Shown: piece after piece, positions 25,851 to 34,401 of the stretch
Layout: each line of letters starts with the position of its first letter
Numbering within the stretch: position 1 is the stretch's first letter
From: Acholeplasmataceae bacterium
GTDB taxonomy: Bacteria; Bacillota_I; Bacilli_A; Acholeplasmatales; Acholeplasmataceae
Direction of reading: 5' to 3'
DNA: 42,580 nt
Assembly: GCA_021736335.1 (NCBI GenBank)
Contig: JAIPGC010000001.1
Span: forward strand, 87,700 to 130,279
Notes under the pieces: model-generated
Database searches by the model: none
Seen by the model: the letters and a program-made list of their open reading frames with translations, nothing else
Told to the model about the DNA's origin: nothing
Made by a program: the position numbers and the translations under genes

Positions 25851-25925
25851 GAGAAAAATATTTTAGATGTAATCATCATTAAATAAAAGGTAACTAGATT
25901 ACACTTATATTATATTACAGTGTGA

Positions 25926-25937
25926 ATGAATATTCAT
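25926..25937. promoter_or_regulatory. 12-bp perfect palindrome upstream of suf
   Basis: ATGAATATTCAT reads the same on both strands. It lies 124 bases before sufC and near the possible minus-strand promoter at 25909-25914. A nearby looser inverted repeat is TGTAATC at 25868-25874 with GATTACA at 25897-25903. Either may bind a regulator; none is identified. Confidence 0.35.
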
Positions 25938-25958
25938 GATTATTTTCATAAATTTACA

Positions 25959-25974
25959 TTGAAAACGTTTCCCA
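25959..25974 (+). promoter_or_regulatory. cre-like site upstream of sufC
   Basis: TTGAAAACGTTTCCCA holds TGAAAACGTTTCCC, which matches 13 of 14 positions of TGWAARCGNTTNCA. It lies about 50 bases upstream of the suf -10, a position compatible with activation or roadblock by CcpA-HPr(Ser-P). Confidence 0.5.
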
Positions 25975-26022
25975 TATATAGGAAATTCTAATTTAGCATA
26001 TAAATAGCATAAATAGATGAAT

Positions 26023-26033
26023 TGTTATATAAT
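26023..26033 (+). promoter_or_regulatory. Promoter of the suf operon
   Basis: TGTTATATAAT holds TATAAT at 26028-26033, or an extended -10 TGTTATATA. No consensus -35. The start would be near 26040, 20 bases before ATG, with AAGGAGG at 26050-26056. Confidence 0.6.
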
Positions 26034-26060
26034 AGATTTGGTTAAATCAAGGAGGTCTAT

Positions 26061-26828
26061 ATGGCAAAATTAGAAATTAAAAACCTTCACGTTGGTATTG
26101 AAGGCAAAGAAATATTAAAAGGTGTTAACTTAACAGTTAATTCAGGTGAAGTCCATGCAATTATGGGTCCTAATGGTACTGGTAAATCTACATTGGCTAG
26201 TGCACTCATGGGGAGCCCAAAATATGAAGTCACTCAAGGTGAAGCATATTTGGATGGGAAGAACCTTTTAGAAATGGAAGTTGATGAAAGAGCACGCGCT
26301 GGATTATTCTTGGCAATGCAATATCCAGCTGAAGTTCCTGGTGTTACAAATAGTGATTTTATGAGACAAGCAATTAAAGCTACTTCAAAAAAAGATATAG
26401 GTTTATTTGAGTTTGCTCTGCAATATGAAAAAGCTGTTGAAGATCTGAAGATGCGTCCAGATTTGGCACATCGTTATTTAAATGAAGGTTTTAGTGGTGG
26501 AGAAAGAAAAAGAAATGAAATTCTCCAACTTAAAGTACTAAAACCAAAATTCGCTATCTTAGATGAAATCGATTCTGGATTAGACGTGGATGCATTAAAA
26601 ATAGTTGGCGATAATGTAAATAGTCTGGTAAATGATGAATTTGGTTGTATTTTAATTACACATTACCAAAGAATTTTGGATCATATCACGCCAAATTTCG
26701 TTCACATCATGATTGATGGTGTTATTGTATTAACTGGTGGTATGGAGTTAATTGAAAAAATTGATCGTAATGGATATATGTGGATTAAGGATGAGTTAGG
26801 TATTGATTTTGTTGAAGGCGAACAATAA
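26061..26828 (+). CDS. sufC: Fe-S assembly ATPase SufC
   Basis: 255 residues, ABC-type ATPase. Walker A GPNGTGKST is near residue 37, the signature FSGGERKRNEILQL near 147, and Walker B FAILDEIDSGLDVDAL follows; these are SufC-specific spellings. The His of ILITHYQRIL is the switch residue. SufC drives conformational change in the SufBCD scaffold, on which [4Fe-4S] clusters form with sulfur from SufS/SufU. First gene of sufCDSUB, the order usual in Bacillota, overlapping sufD by one base. Confidence 0.97.
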   Translation: MAKLEIKNLHVGIEGKEILKGVNLTVNSGEVHAIMGPNGTGKSTLASALMGSPKYEVTQGEAYLDGKNLLEMEVDERARAGLFLAMQYPAEVPGVTNSDFMRQAIKATSKKDIGLFEFALQYEKAVEDLKMRPDLAHRYLNEGFSGGERKRNEILQLKVLKPKFAILDEIDSGLDVDALKIVGDNVNSLVNDEFGCILITHYQRILDHITPNFVHIMIDGVIVLTGGMELIEKIDRNGYMWIKDELGIDFVEGEQ

Positions 26829-27703
26829 TGAAGTCAATCGTTATTAAAAACCACGAAGTCACTTCAAAACTTCCGAAAGACTTCATATTTAAAAATCAAC
26901 AACTTATTATCCCTAAAAACATCCAATATCAAGACCCTATCATGATTACCATAGAAGATGATAACAATGAATCATTTGAGATTATTGTCTCTGAAAATAC
27001 AAGTATCAAAATTATTTTGGAATTGGCTAGCAAAGATCAGGATGCCAATCATTTTAAGTTTAGCCTCGTTGCTAAGCCAAACAGTCAAGTCAAATATTTA
27101 CTCGTGAGTGAGCTAGAAAGCAAAAAAGCTTTATTAGAACACTATTTTACTGCTGAAAGAGATGCAAAACTTAATCTCATTGGTGGGTTTGTCAGCAATG
27201 TGTTAGATGCGAAAATGCACGTCGACCTCGTAGGTGAAGGTGCTGAAGTGAAGATGAGAGCCATTGCGATTTCATCAGATCAAAACGTACAGAACATCGA
27301 TGTACTTATTGTTCATAAAGCTCCTGAGACATTTGGCGATATGACAAATATTGGTATTGCAAATAAAGAAGGCAAAATCGTCTTAAATGGCGTTGAAAAA
27401 ATAGAGAAGGGAATGAAGCATGCAAATGCTTTCCAAACCTTAAAAGGAATCATTATGTCTGATCAAGCTATTGTTGAAGTGAATCCAATTCTGCTCATCG
27501 ATGAATATGATGTCAAAGCAGGGCATGGTGCAACAATTGGCAAGATTGAAGAAGATGCAATGTTTTACTTAAGAAGTAGAGGGTTGACAAAAGAAGAAGC
27601 TGAAAAACTCATTATCAATGGTTTCCTTAATCCTGTGATAAGCGAAATTGATGATGAACCTCTAAAGGAAAGATTTATAAGCGTCGTAAACTCAAGAATA
27701 TGA
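26828..27703 (+). CDS. sufD: Fe-S scaffold subunit SufD (short form)
   Basis: 291 residues, clearly shorter than the usual 420-440. The right-handed beta-helix core and C-terminal helices are present: GVEKIEKGMKHANAFQTLKGI, the DEYDVKAGHGATIGKIEEDAMFYL signature with the His important for cluster assembly, and SRGLTKEEAEKLIINGFL. The N-terminal helical domain is mostly lacking. It pairs with SufB in the SufBC2D complex. The stop overlaps the sufS start (ATGA). Whether the short form is a lineage trait needs comparison with relatives. Confidence 0.93.
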   Translation: MKSIVIKNHEVTSKLPKDFIFKNQQLIIPKNIQYQDPIMITIEDDNNESFEIIVSENTSIKIILELASKDQDANHFKFSLVAKPNSQVKYLLVSELESKKALLEHYFTAERDAKLNLIGGFVSNVLDAKMHVDLVGEGAEVKMRAIAISSDQNVQNIDVLIVHKAPETFGDMTNIGIANKEGKIVLNGVEKIEKGMKHANAFQTLKGIIMSDQAIVEVNPILLIDEYDVKAGHGATIGKIEEDAMFYLRSRGLTKEEAEKLIINGFLNPVISEIDDEPLKERFISVVNSRI

Positions 27704-28905
27704 TAGATTTAGATCGTATTAGAAAAGATTTTCCGATATACAGCAAACAACCTCAATTGGTTTATTTAGACTCTGCTGCATCATCACTTAAATTAAAATC
27801 TGTTATTGATCAAGTTGACAGCTACTATTTAACACTCGGTGTTAATGTGCATCGTGGTGCATACGATCTAGCCTATGAAGCAACAAGATTGTATGAAGAA
27901 GCTAGAGTTACAGTTGCTGAATTTATCAATGCTAAAAATGAAGAAATCGTCTTTACCAGAGGGACGACTTCATCTTTAAACATGATTGCAGGAAGCTATC
28001 GAGATATTTTAAAACCTGGTGATGAGATTATCACAAGCGAACTTGAGCACCATTCATCACTTTTACCATGGATGGTAACAGCTAAACATACGGGTGCCAA
28101 GCTTGTTTATATCCCACTTAACAAAGAAGGAAGAATTACAGTTGAAGCATTTCAATCAGTTTTAAGTGATAAGACTAAGATAGTTGCAATAACGCATGTC
28201 TCAAATGCAATGGGTTTCTTAACCCCAATTCTAGAAATTACAAAACTAGCTCACCAAAAACAAGCAGTTGTCATTTTAGATGCTGCACAATCAGCACCAC
28301 ACATTGAACTTGATGTTCAAAAGTTAGATGTTGATTTCATGGCTTTTTCAGGACATAAGATGTTTGGCCCATCAGGTGTTGGCGTGCTTTTTGGTAAAAA
28401 AGAACTTCTCAATCTCATAGAACCATTCGAATATGGTGGTGAAATGGCAGATGAAGTCAGTAAAGACATAGCGACATGGAAAGATGCACCTTTGAAGTTT
28501 GAAGCTGGTACACCTGTAATTAGCGGTGCCATAGGACTAGCAGAAGCCATCAGATATATTAAATCTCTAGGATTAAATGAGATGCATGAACATACACATG
28601 CTTTGCAAAAATATACATTAGAAAAACTTTCTCAAATCAAAGGTGTTACAATTTATAATTCAAGCAGTGAAAATCCAGTGATTACATTTAACATTGAAGG
28701 TATTCACCCACATGATATTGCAACAATGCTTGATCAGGATGCAGTATGTGTAAGAGCAGGACATCATTGTGCCCAACTTGTTAATAAATTTTTAGATGTG
28801 AATTCAACACTTAGAGCATCATTTCATATCTATAACAATTATGCAGATTGTGACACATTTGTTGAAAGCATAATCAAAGCTAAAAATTTCTTTGAAGGAT
28901 TCTAA
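27700..28905 (+). CDS. sufS: Cysteine desulfurase SufS
   Basis: 401 residues, class V aminotransferase fold with PLP. Lys220 in FSGHKMFGPSG forms the Schiff base, and Cys357 in VRAGHHCAQ is the persulfide-bearing residue on the mobile loop. EHHSSLLPW and AAQSAPH are other family motifs. It removes sulfur from cysteine and passes it to SufU, encoded next. The sufU ribosome site overlaps the stop codon. Confidence 0.97.
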   Translation: MIDLDRIRKDFPIYSKQPQLVYLDSAASSLKLKSVIDQVDSYYLTLGVNVHRGAYDLAYEATRLYEEARVTVAEFINAKNEEIVFTRGTTSSLNMIAGSYRDILKPGDEIITSELEHHSSLLPWMVTAKHTGAKLVYIPLNKEGRITVEAFQSVLSDKTKIVAITHVSNAMGFLTPILEITKLAHQKQAVVILDAAQSAPHIELDVQKLDVDFMAFSGHKMFGPSGVGVLFGKKELLNLIEPFEYGGEMADEVSKDIATWKDAPLKFEAGTPVISGAIGLAEAIRYIKSLGLNEMHEHTHALQKYTLEKLSQIKGVTIYNSSSENPVITFNIEGIHPHDIATMLDQDAVCVRAGHHCAQLVNKFLDVNSTLRASFHIYNNYADCDTFVESIIKAKNFFEGF

Positions 28906-28915
28906 GGAGATCATT

Positions 28916-29362
28916 ATGAATATTGAACAACTTTATAGACAAGTGATTATGGAGCATTATAAGAACCCTAAGAATAAGGGTTTTGTTGCTGATAATAGTT
29001 ATTTGACTATACATTTGAATAACCCATCTTGTGGTGATGAAATGACTGTTCAATTAAAGGTCGAAGATCACATGATAACAGACATCAAGCATCAAGGAAC
29101 AGGTTGTTCCATTTGTTGTTCTAGTGCCAGTGTGATGAGTGAAACACTTAAAGGAAAATCTATGGATGAAGCAATGAAGATCATCCATGAATTTTATGAA
29201 TTAATCAAGGGTTATCCTTATGATAAGGATATACTTGTTGGTGATGCAGTTGTTTATCAAGGTGTGGCTCAATTTCCAGCACGTGTAAAGTGTGCGACAT
29301 TAGCATGGAAAGCAACCGAACAAGGCATCAATAAAATCAAGGAGGATGAAACAAATGGATGA
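28916..29362 (+). CDS. sufU: Zinc-dependent sulfurtransferase SufU
   Basis: 148 residues of the IscU-like fold. Residues [23 protein letters not shown] and RVKCATLAW supply the Cys/Asp ligands that hold zinc and the Cys that accepts the persulfide from SufS. The 18-residue-or-so insertion that marks SufU as distinct from IscU lies around [15 protein letters not shown]. The start at 28916 follows AAGGAG at 28904-28909; an in-frame ATG at 28892 lies inside sufS. It overlaps sufB slightly. Confidence 0.95.
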   Translation: MNIEQLYRQVIMEHYKNPKNKGFVADNSYLTIHLNNPSCGDEMTVQLKVEDHMITDIKHQGTGCSICCSSASVMSETLKGKSMDEAMKIIHEFYELIKGYPYDKDILVGDAVVYQGVAQFPARVKCATLAWKATEQGINKIKEDETNG

Positions 29363-30764
29363 CAATAAAAAGAAAATAGACGCCATCATTGGCGATTATC
29401 AATTCGGTTTTCATACCGAAAATACACCAGTATTTAATACAGGAAAAGGAATTAGTGAAGAAATTATTACAACAATCAGCAAGCATAAGAAAGAACCAGA
29501 ATGGATGCTTGATTTTCGTTTAAAAAGCTATCAGAAATTTCTTGAATTAAAGAACCCAAAATGGGGACCTGATTTATCATTTATTAACTTTGATGAATTC
29601 ACATATTTCATTAAAGCTAGTGATCGTGCTGAAACAAGCTGGGATGAAGTACCAGAAAACATTAAAAACACATTTGAAAAACTAGGTATTCCAGAAGCTG
29701 AAAGAAATTTCTTATCTGGTGTCTCTACACAATTTGAAAGTGAAGTCGTTTATCATAATACCCAAAAAGAACTTGAATCATTAGGCGTGATTTATGTAGA
29801 TACTGATACAGCACTTAGAGAACACCCAGAACTTGTGAAAAAATATTTTGGTAAAATGGTTCCTTATGGTGATAATAAATATGCAGCACTCAATTCAGCT
29901 GTTTGGAGTGGTGGATCATTCATTTATGTTCCTAAAGGTGTAAAAGTACCAAAGCCTCTACAATCATATTTTAGAATCAACTCAGATCAAATGGGTCAGT
30001 TCGAAAGAACATTAATCATTGTTGATGAAGGTGCATATGTCAATTATGTTGAAGGTTGTACAGCGCCGATTTATACTAAAGATTCTTTACATGCTGCTAT
30101 TGTTGAAATCGTTGTTGAAAAAGATGCTACATGCCGTTATACAACCATTCAAAATTGGTCAAATAATGTTATTAATCTTGTAACTAAACGCGCCTTTGTA
30201 TATGAAAATGGTCACATGGAATGGATTGATGGAAACATCGGAAGTGGTGTCAATATGAAATATCCATCATGTGTGCTATTAGGTGAAAGAGCTAAAGGAA
30301 CAACCATTTCTATTGCCTTTGCTGGAAAAGATCAGTGGCAAGATACTGGAGCTAAAATGATTCATGTCGCTCCAAATACAACTTCTACCATTATCTCTAA
30401 ATCAATTAGTCGTGGTGGAGGAACAGTTAATTATCGCGGTAAAGTTGATTTTGGCAAGAAAGCTAAAGGAGCTAAAGCACATGTTGAATGTGATACAATC
30501 ATCCTAGATGATTTCTCATTTAGTGATACAATTCCTACAAATATAGTTAGAAATAGCGATGTATTCTTAGAACATGAAGCTACCGTTTCTAAAATATCTG
30601 AAGAACAGCTTTTCTATTTAATGAGTAGAGGTTTAACTGAGGCTGAAGCTACAGAAATGATTGTTATGGGATTTATTGAACCGTTTGCTAAAGAATTGCC
30701 TATGGAATATGCGATAGAGTTAAATCAGTTGATTAAGCTTGAAATGGAAGGTTCTATCGGATAA
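29355..30764 (+). CDS. sufB: Fe-S scaffold subunit SufB
   Basis: 469 residues, the expected length. [60 protein letters not shown] and the C-terminal [31 protein letters not shown] are typical; the Cys of EGCTAP and CDT are possible sulfur-carrying residues. The ATG at 29355 is preferred because GGAGG at 29341-29345 is then 9 bases away; the ATG at 29346 directly abuts it. Last gene of the operon. Confidence 0.97.
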   Translation: MDDNKKKIDAIIGDYQFGFHTENTPVFNTGKGISEEIITTISKHKKEPEWMLDFRLKSYQKFLELKNPKWGPDLSFINFDEFTYFIKASDRAETSWDEVPENIKNTFEKLGIPEAERNFLSGVSTQFESEVVYHNTQKELESLGVIYVDTDTALREHPELVKKYFGKMVPYGDNKYAALNSAVWSGGSFIYVPKGVKVPKPLQSYFRINSDQMGQFERTLIIVDEGAYVNYVEGCTAPIYTKDSLHAAIVEIVVEKDATCRYTTIQNWSNNVINLVTKRAFVYENGHMEWIDGNIGSGVNMKYPSCVLLGERAKGTTISIAFAGKDQWQDTGAKMIHVAPNTTSTIISKSISRGGGTVNYRGKVDFGKKAKGAKAHVECDTIILDDFSFSDTIPTNIVRNSDVFLEHEATVSKISEEQLFYLMSRGLTEAEATEMIVMGFIEPFAKELPMEYAIELNQLIKLEMEGSIG

Positions 30765-30780
30765 AATACGAAAAATAGTG

Positions 30781-30813
30781 AGATATTTGCTTATTTATGG
30801 CAAATATCTTTTA
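30781..30813 (+). terminator. Terminator of the suf operon
   Basis: GATATTTGC pairs with GCAAATATC around TTATTTATG and is followed by TTTTATTTT. Confidence 0.85.
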
Positions 30814-30857
30814 TTTTATGACGTTTTAAAGTAAAATAATGATACGAAGGTGATATC

Positions 30858-31655
30858 ATGAGAAAAATATTGATTGTTGTTATGATTTTCATCATTAGTA
30901 TGGGTTTATCAGCTTGTAGGACAGAAAAAACTTATGATGATCTTTATTTGGAGTACTTAAATCATTTAGAAGAAAATGAAGTTAACTACCAGTCAACCAT
31001 TGACTATTTTAATCATGTCTCTACAGAGGTCATTAAAAGTGTCGTCCATATTGAAAAATTAGTTTTTGGCATAGGATCATCTACAGGTTCAGGTGTCATA
31101 ATTAAAGCTGAGGCAAGTCATTACTATGTTTTAACAAACAACCATGTGGTTTATGTTGCAGAGAACATTGTACGTGTAGACTATGTAGTTACAGACTATT
31201 TAGGCAACGAATATACTGCTTTGTTGATATCAAGCAGTGAAGACTATGATTTGGCAATACTAAGAATTCCAAGAAAGACATTTGAATTGCCAGTGATTAC
31301 ATTTGCTCCGCATAACCCAGTTAAAGGTAGAAATTTAGCTATACTAGGATATCCAAGTTTTCAACTCAATGCGATCACTATTGGTGATGTCATTGATTAT
31401 GCACCAATTGAAGTATCTAGCACATCATATGATATTATCAACGTTTTATTCGATGTTTTGATATGTGATGCTCCAGTTAAATCGGGTAGTAGTGGTAGTG
31501 TTGTTATCAATCAGCAATTTCAGTTAGTTGGTATTGTATATGCAGGTAATTTTGCTGATACAAATGATGTATCAGAATATACTTTCTGCATACCTGTTGA
31601 AAAAGTTCTAGAATTCTTCCAATTGAAGCAATTCAGTTTGGAGGTTGAATCATGA
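30858..31655 (+). CDS. HtrA-like serine protease lipoprotein without PDZ domain
   Basis: 265 residues. Lipobox LSAC (Cys20) anchors it outside the membrane. A trypsin-like fold of the HtrA/DegP type follows: His96 in LTNNHVV, Asp131 in DYDLAIL and Ser212 in GSSGS form the catalytic triad, and GSGVII and VGIVYAG are family strands. No PDZ domain follows; the chain ends 50 residues after the catalytic Ser. It probably cuts misfolded or surface proteins. It shares ATGA with its downstream paralogue. A TAAAAT at 30832-30837 may be the -10, though no clear -35 is seen. Confidence 0.88.
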   Translation: MRKILIVVMIFIISMGLSACRTEKTYDDLYLEYLNHLEENEVNYQSTIDYFNHVSTEVIKSVVHIEKLVFGIGSSTGSGVIIKAEASHYYVLTNNHVVYVAENIVRVDYVVTDYLGNEYTALLISSSEDYDLAILRIPRKTFELPVITFAPHNPVKGRNLAILGYPSFQLNAITIGDVIDYAPIEVSSTSYDIINVLFDVLICDAPVKSGSSGSVVINQQFQLVGIVYAGNFADTNDVSEYTFCIPVEKVLEFFQLKQFSLEVES

Positions 31656-32407
31656 AAAAATTAATTTTACTATTGCTAGTTCTTTCAATCTTATTATCAG
31701 GTTGTATTAAAGTTATAGAAGAAGAAAATTCAGATGAGTATAAAGCATTATCATCACAATACGAAGCATTTATATCTCATGACATTCTTGATGATCAACA
31801 ATTTGAGGCTTTTATCAATACGACAACTTTCGATACAATACAATCAAATATCATGATTAAAGTTCAAATTTATGATGAATTAAATAATTTAGTGGAAACC
31901 AGATATGGCTCTGGTGTTGTCGTGGAAAAAGGTGTTTATTATTATGTGTTGACAACATCTGATTTGACTTATACGAGTGAGTATCATAATGTTTCATATC
32001 TTGCTACAGATTATCAAGGCCGTATTGCAAAAGCCTATATCGATCATATTTCTTTAGATTACGGTTTGACAATCTTAAGATATCAACGCGTTTTAGCAAC
32101 AAGATTACCAGTTATTGATTTTGCTCCAGCAACACCTTTGCAAGGAGAACCACTTTTGCAGTTTGGTTATAAAGGCGAAATCATGAATTCTATGTCTATG
32201 GGGTTGATGATTGAAGAAGATATTATTGATGGTCCAACAAACGATTATTTCTATACCTCTATAGCAACAGATGAATTTGCAAATGGTAGTGCAATTATCA
32301 ATATGAGCAATCAATTGGTAGGTATTCAAGTGAGTGTAGTCGATGGTATGAGTTATGCAATTTCAATTTCAGAAATCGTGCAATTCCTACATGTTTATGA
32401 GGATTAA
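31652..32407 (+). CDS. HtrA-like pseudoprotease lipoprotein
   Basis: 251 residues, paralogue of the preceding protein with the same plan: lipobox LSGC (Cys18), linker, trypsin-like domain. Aligned with its neighbour, the triad is gone: LTTSDL stands where LTNNHVV has His, DYGLTIL where DYDLAIL has Asp, and FANGSAIIN where GSSGSVVIN has Ser. GSGVVVEKGVYYYVLT and NQLVGIQ keep the fold. The reading frame is open and overlapped (ATGA), so the loss is likely selected, giving a binding or regulatory partner of the active protease. A terminator follows. Confidence 0.85.
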   Translation: MKKLILLLLVLSILLSGCIKVIEEENSDEYKALSSQYEAFISHDILDDQQFEAFINTTTFDTIQSNIMIKVQIYDELNNLVETRYGSGVVVEKGVYYYVLTTSDLTYTSEYHNVSYLATDYQGRIAKAYIDHISLDYGLTILRYQRVLATRLPVIDFAPATPLQGEPLLQFGYKGEIMNSMSMGLMIEEDIIDGPTNDYFYTSIATDEFANGSAIINMSNQLVGIQVSVVDGMSYAISISEIVQFLHVYED

Positions 32408-32420
32408 TCAAAGGTAAAAT

Positions 32421-32448
32421 AAAAGCGATTAACGAATCGCTTTTTTTT
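32421..32448 (+). terminator. Terminator of the protease pair
   Basis: AAAAGCGATT, loop AACG, AATCGCTTTT, then more T residues: strong intrinsic terminator 14 bases after the stop. Confidence 0.93.
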
Positions 32449-32508
32449 ATGCCTTAAGTTGATGAAGTATATGGTATATCACATAATTATTAAAAATGGA
32501 AATGGTCA

Positions 32509-32517
32509 TGCTATAAT
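32509..32517 (+). promoter_or_regulatory. Extended -10 promoter of the PucR-type gene
   Basis: TGCTATAAT, 19 bases before the ATG at 32537, so the leader is short. No consensus -35. Confidence 0.7.
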
Positions 32518-32536
32518 AATATAAAGGAATGATGAT

Positions 32537-33112
32537 ATGTATCGTTATCTAATTATTGAGAGTAAAAAAAGCATCCATAATGATGAGTCAATGATTATCT
32601 CTCTTTTCTCAGAATTCATTGATTTTAATAAAAAGGAGACGGATCATCACGCCATCTATCTTTTTTATACTCAAGAGGTAGATATCTCATTTTCTGAAGT
32701 CATCTTGAATATTATGAGTGATACTTTAAGTGATTTAAGATTATATGCTTCATACGGATTTGAAACAGAGCATGAATTAAATGTCCATCTTGAATTCATA
32801 AAGAAAAGATTAGCAACTATACCATTTATCAAACACGTTTTTTTAGATGATAAAGTGATAGTGAGCGAATCACTCAACACGATTGATGACAACTTAAGAA
32901 GCTTTATCCTTAAAAAATATACACATGATCAAGTCATTCTTCAAAGTATCAAAATCTACTTAGAATCAAACCAAAACACAAGTGTTGCATCAAAAAAGTT
33001 ATATGTTCATAGAAATACATTGGTTCAAAGACTCGATAAATTCAATCAAGTTACTGGGTTTGATGTTCGAATATTTCTTGATGCATATCTCATCTATCAC
33101 CTCTTAAAATAA
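32537..33112 (+). CDS. PucR/CdaR-type helix-turn-helix regulator
   Basis: 191 residues. The C-terminal 60 residues carry the PucR-type DNA-binding domain: IKIYLESNQNTSVASKKLYV, HRNTLVQRLDKFNQVTGFDV and a final DAYLIYHLL. The N-terminal part is short and lacks the GAF or sugar-diacid domains of longer members, so the signal is unknown. It stands between its own promoter and a terminator, directly upstream of the MsmK/UgpC-type ATPase, which has a separate promoter and may be its target. Confidence 0.82.
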   Translation: MYRYLIIESKKSIHNDESMIISLFSEFIDFNKKETDHHAIYLFYTQEVDISFSEVILNIMSDTLSDLRLYASYGFETEHELNVHLEFIKKRLATIPFIKHVFLDDKVIVSESLNTIDDNLRSFILKKYTHDQVILQSIKIYLESNQNTSVASKKLYVHRNTLVQRLDKFNQVTGFDVRIFLDAYLIYHLLK

Positions 33113-33114
33113 AT

Positions 33115-33138
33115 ATGTGCACATTGCACATTTTTTTT
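33115..33138 (+). terminator. Terminator after the PucR-type gene
   Basis: ATGTGCA pairs with TGCACAT around CAT or a similar small loop and runs into eight T residues. Confidence 0.88.
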
Positions 33139-33150
33139 ATATGTAATCAT

Positions 33151-33159
33151 TGCTATAAT
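33151..33159 (+). promoter_or_regulatory. Extended -10 promoter of the MsmK-like gene
   Basis: TGCTATAAT at 33151-33159. The in-frame ATG at 33158 overlaps it and so cannot be the translational start; the ATG at 33191 with GGGAGAAA before it is used. Confidence 0.8.
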
Positions 33160-33190
33160 GTACTTACAATGTAAAAAAAGGGAGAAAAAT

Positions 33191-34363
33191 ATGGCAACTT
33201 TAAAATTGAAAGATATTAACAAAGTTTATCCTAATGGTGTTCAAGCTGTTTTTGATTTTAGTTTGGATATTAGAGACAAAGAATTTATTGTATTTGTAGG
33301 ACCTTCTGGTTGTGGTAAATCAACAACACTCAGAATGATTGCTGGATTAGAAGAAATCACATCAGGTGAATTGTATATTGACAACGAACTTGTTAATGAC
33401 AAAGCTCCAAAAGATAGAAATATCGCGATGGTTTTCCAATCCTATGCGCTTTATCCACACATGACTGTTTATGATAACATGGCTTTTGGATTGAAATTAA
33501 GAAAAATGCCTAAAGATGTTATCAATGAAAAAGTTAATAATGCAGCTGAAATTCTTGGTTTAACACCTTATTTGAAGCGTAAACCAAAAGCTTTATCTGG
33601 TGGACAAAGACAACGTGTTGCTTTAGGTAGAGCAATTGTACGTAATGCAAAAGTTTTCTTAATGGATGAACCATTATCAAATCTTGATGCTAAATTACGT
33701 GTTCAAATGAGAGGCGAATTGATTAAGCTTCACAATCAAATCGAAACAACAACTATTTATGTAACACATGACCAAATTGAAGCGATGACAATGGCAAGTC
33801 GTATTGTTGTTATGAAAGATGGTTATATCATGCAAGTTGGTGCTCCTAAAGAAATTTATGATAATCCAAACAATCTATTCGTTGCTGGATTTATCGGTAC
33901 ACCTCCAATGAACTTCATCAGAGGTATTGTTGACACTAAAGCTGTATTTACTGCTGGTGTTCATACAATTAAAGTGCCTGATGACAAATTCGAAATCATC
34001 ACTGAAAATGGTATGGTTGGTAAAGAAATCGTATTAGGTATTAGACCAGAAGATATTCATGATGAACAAGTCGTTATGGATACATATCCAGGTGCTGTAC
34101 TTGAAATCGTAGTTGATGTTGCAGAACTTTTAGGTTCTGAAACAAATATTTATACCAACATTAATGAAAATCATATTTGTGCTGTAATCAATGCTCGTAC
34201 TGGAGTACGCATTGGTGATAAGATGAAATTAGCTTTAGATATGCACAAATGTCATTTCTTTGATCCAGCATCAGAACAACGTCTTGTTATTGATTTGAAT
34301 AAGGCAGCAAAGAAAGAGAAAAAGGCAACCGCTAAAGCACAGAAAGAAGCTACAGAAGAATAA
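33191..34363 (+). CDS. Carbohydrate ABC transporter ATPase, MsmK/UgpC type
   Basis: 390 residues. Walker A GPSGCGKST (about 38-46), SYALYPHMTVYDNMAFGLKLRK after the Q-loop, signature LSGGQRQRVALGRA, Walker B VFLMDEPLSNLDA and YVTHDQIEAMTMA define the CUT1 ATPase group, followed by a C-terminal OB-fold regulatory domain (VLGIRPEDIHDE, ETNIYTNINENHICAVI). The last ~20 residues are an unusual Lys/Ala/Glu-rich tail. No permease or binding protein is next to it, so like MsmK it may energise several sugar importers encoded elsewhere. It has its own promoter and terminator. Confidence 0.93.
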   Translation: MATLKLKDINKVYPNGVQAVFDFSLDIRDKEFIVFVGPSGCGKSTTLRMIAGLEEITSGELYIDNELVNDKAPKDRNIAMVFQSYALYPHMTVYDNMAFGLKLRKMPKDVINEKVNNAAEILGLTPYLKRKPKALSGGQRQRVALGRAIVRNAKVFLMDEPLSNLDAKLRVQMRGELIKLHNQIETTTIYVTHDQIEAMTMASRIVVMKDGYIMQVGAPKEIYDNPNNLFVAGFIGTPPMNFIRGIVDTKAVFTAGVHTIKVPDDKFEIITENGMVGKEIVLGIRPEDIHDEQVVMDTYPGAVLEIVVDVAELLGSETNIYTNINENHICAVINARTGVRIGDKMKLALDMHKCHFFDPASEQRLVIDLNKAAKKEKKATAKAQKEATEE

Positions 34364-34366
34364 TTA

Positions 34367-34388
34367 AAAGGCCATTAGGCCTTTTTTT
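34367..34388 (+). terminator. Terminator after the MsmK-like gene
   Basis: AAAGGCC, loop ATTA, GGCCTTT with seven T residues. It ends only 13 bases before the next ATG. Confidence 0.93.
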
Positions 34389-34401
34389 ATTGTAAAAATA
34401 G

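Noticed and set aside
32671-32892. 73-codon minus-strand frame
   Set aside because: Shadow of the PucR-type regulator gene with no start signals or family likeness.
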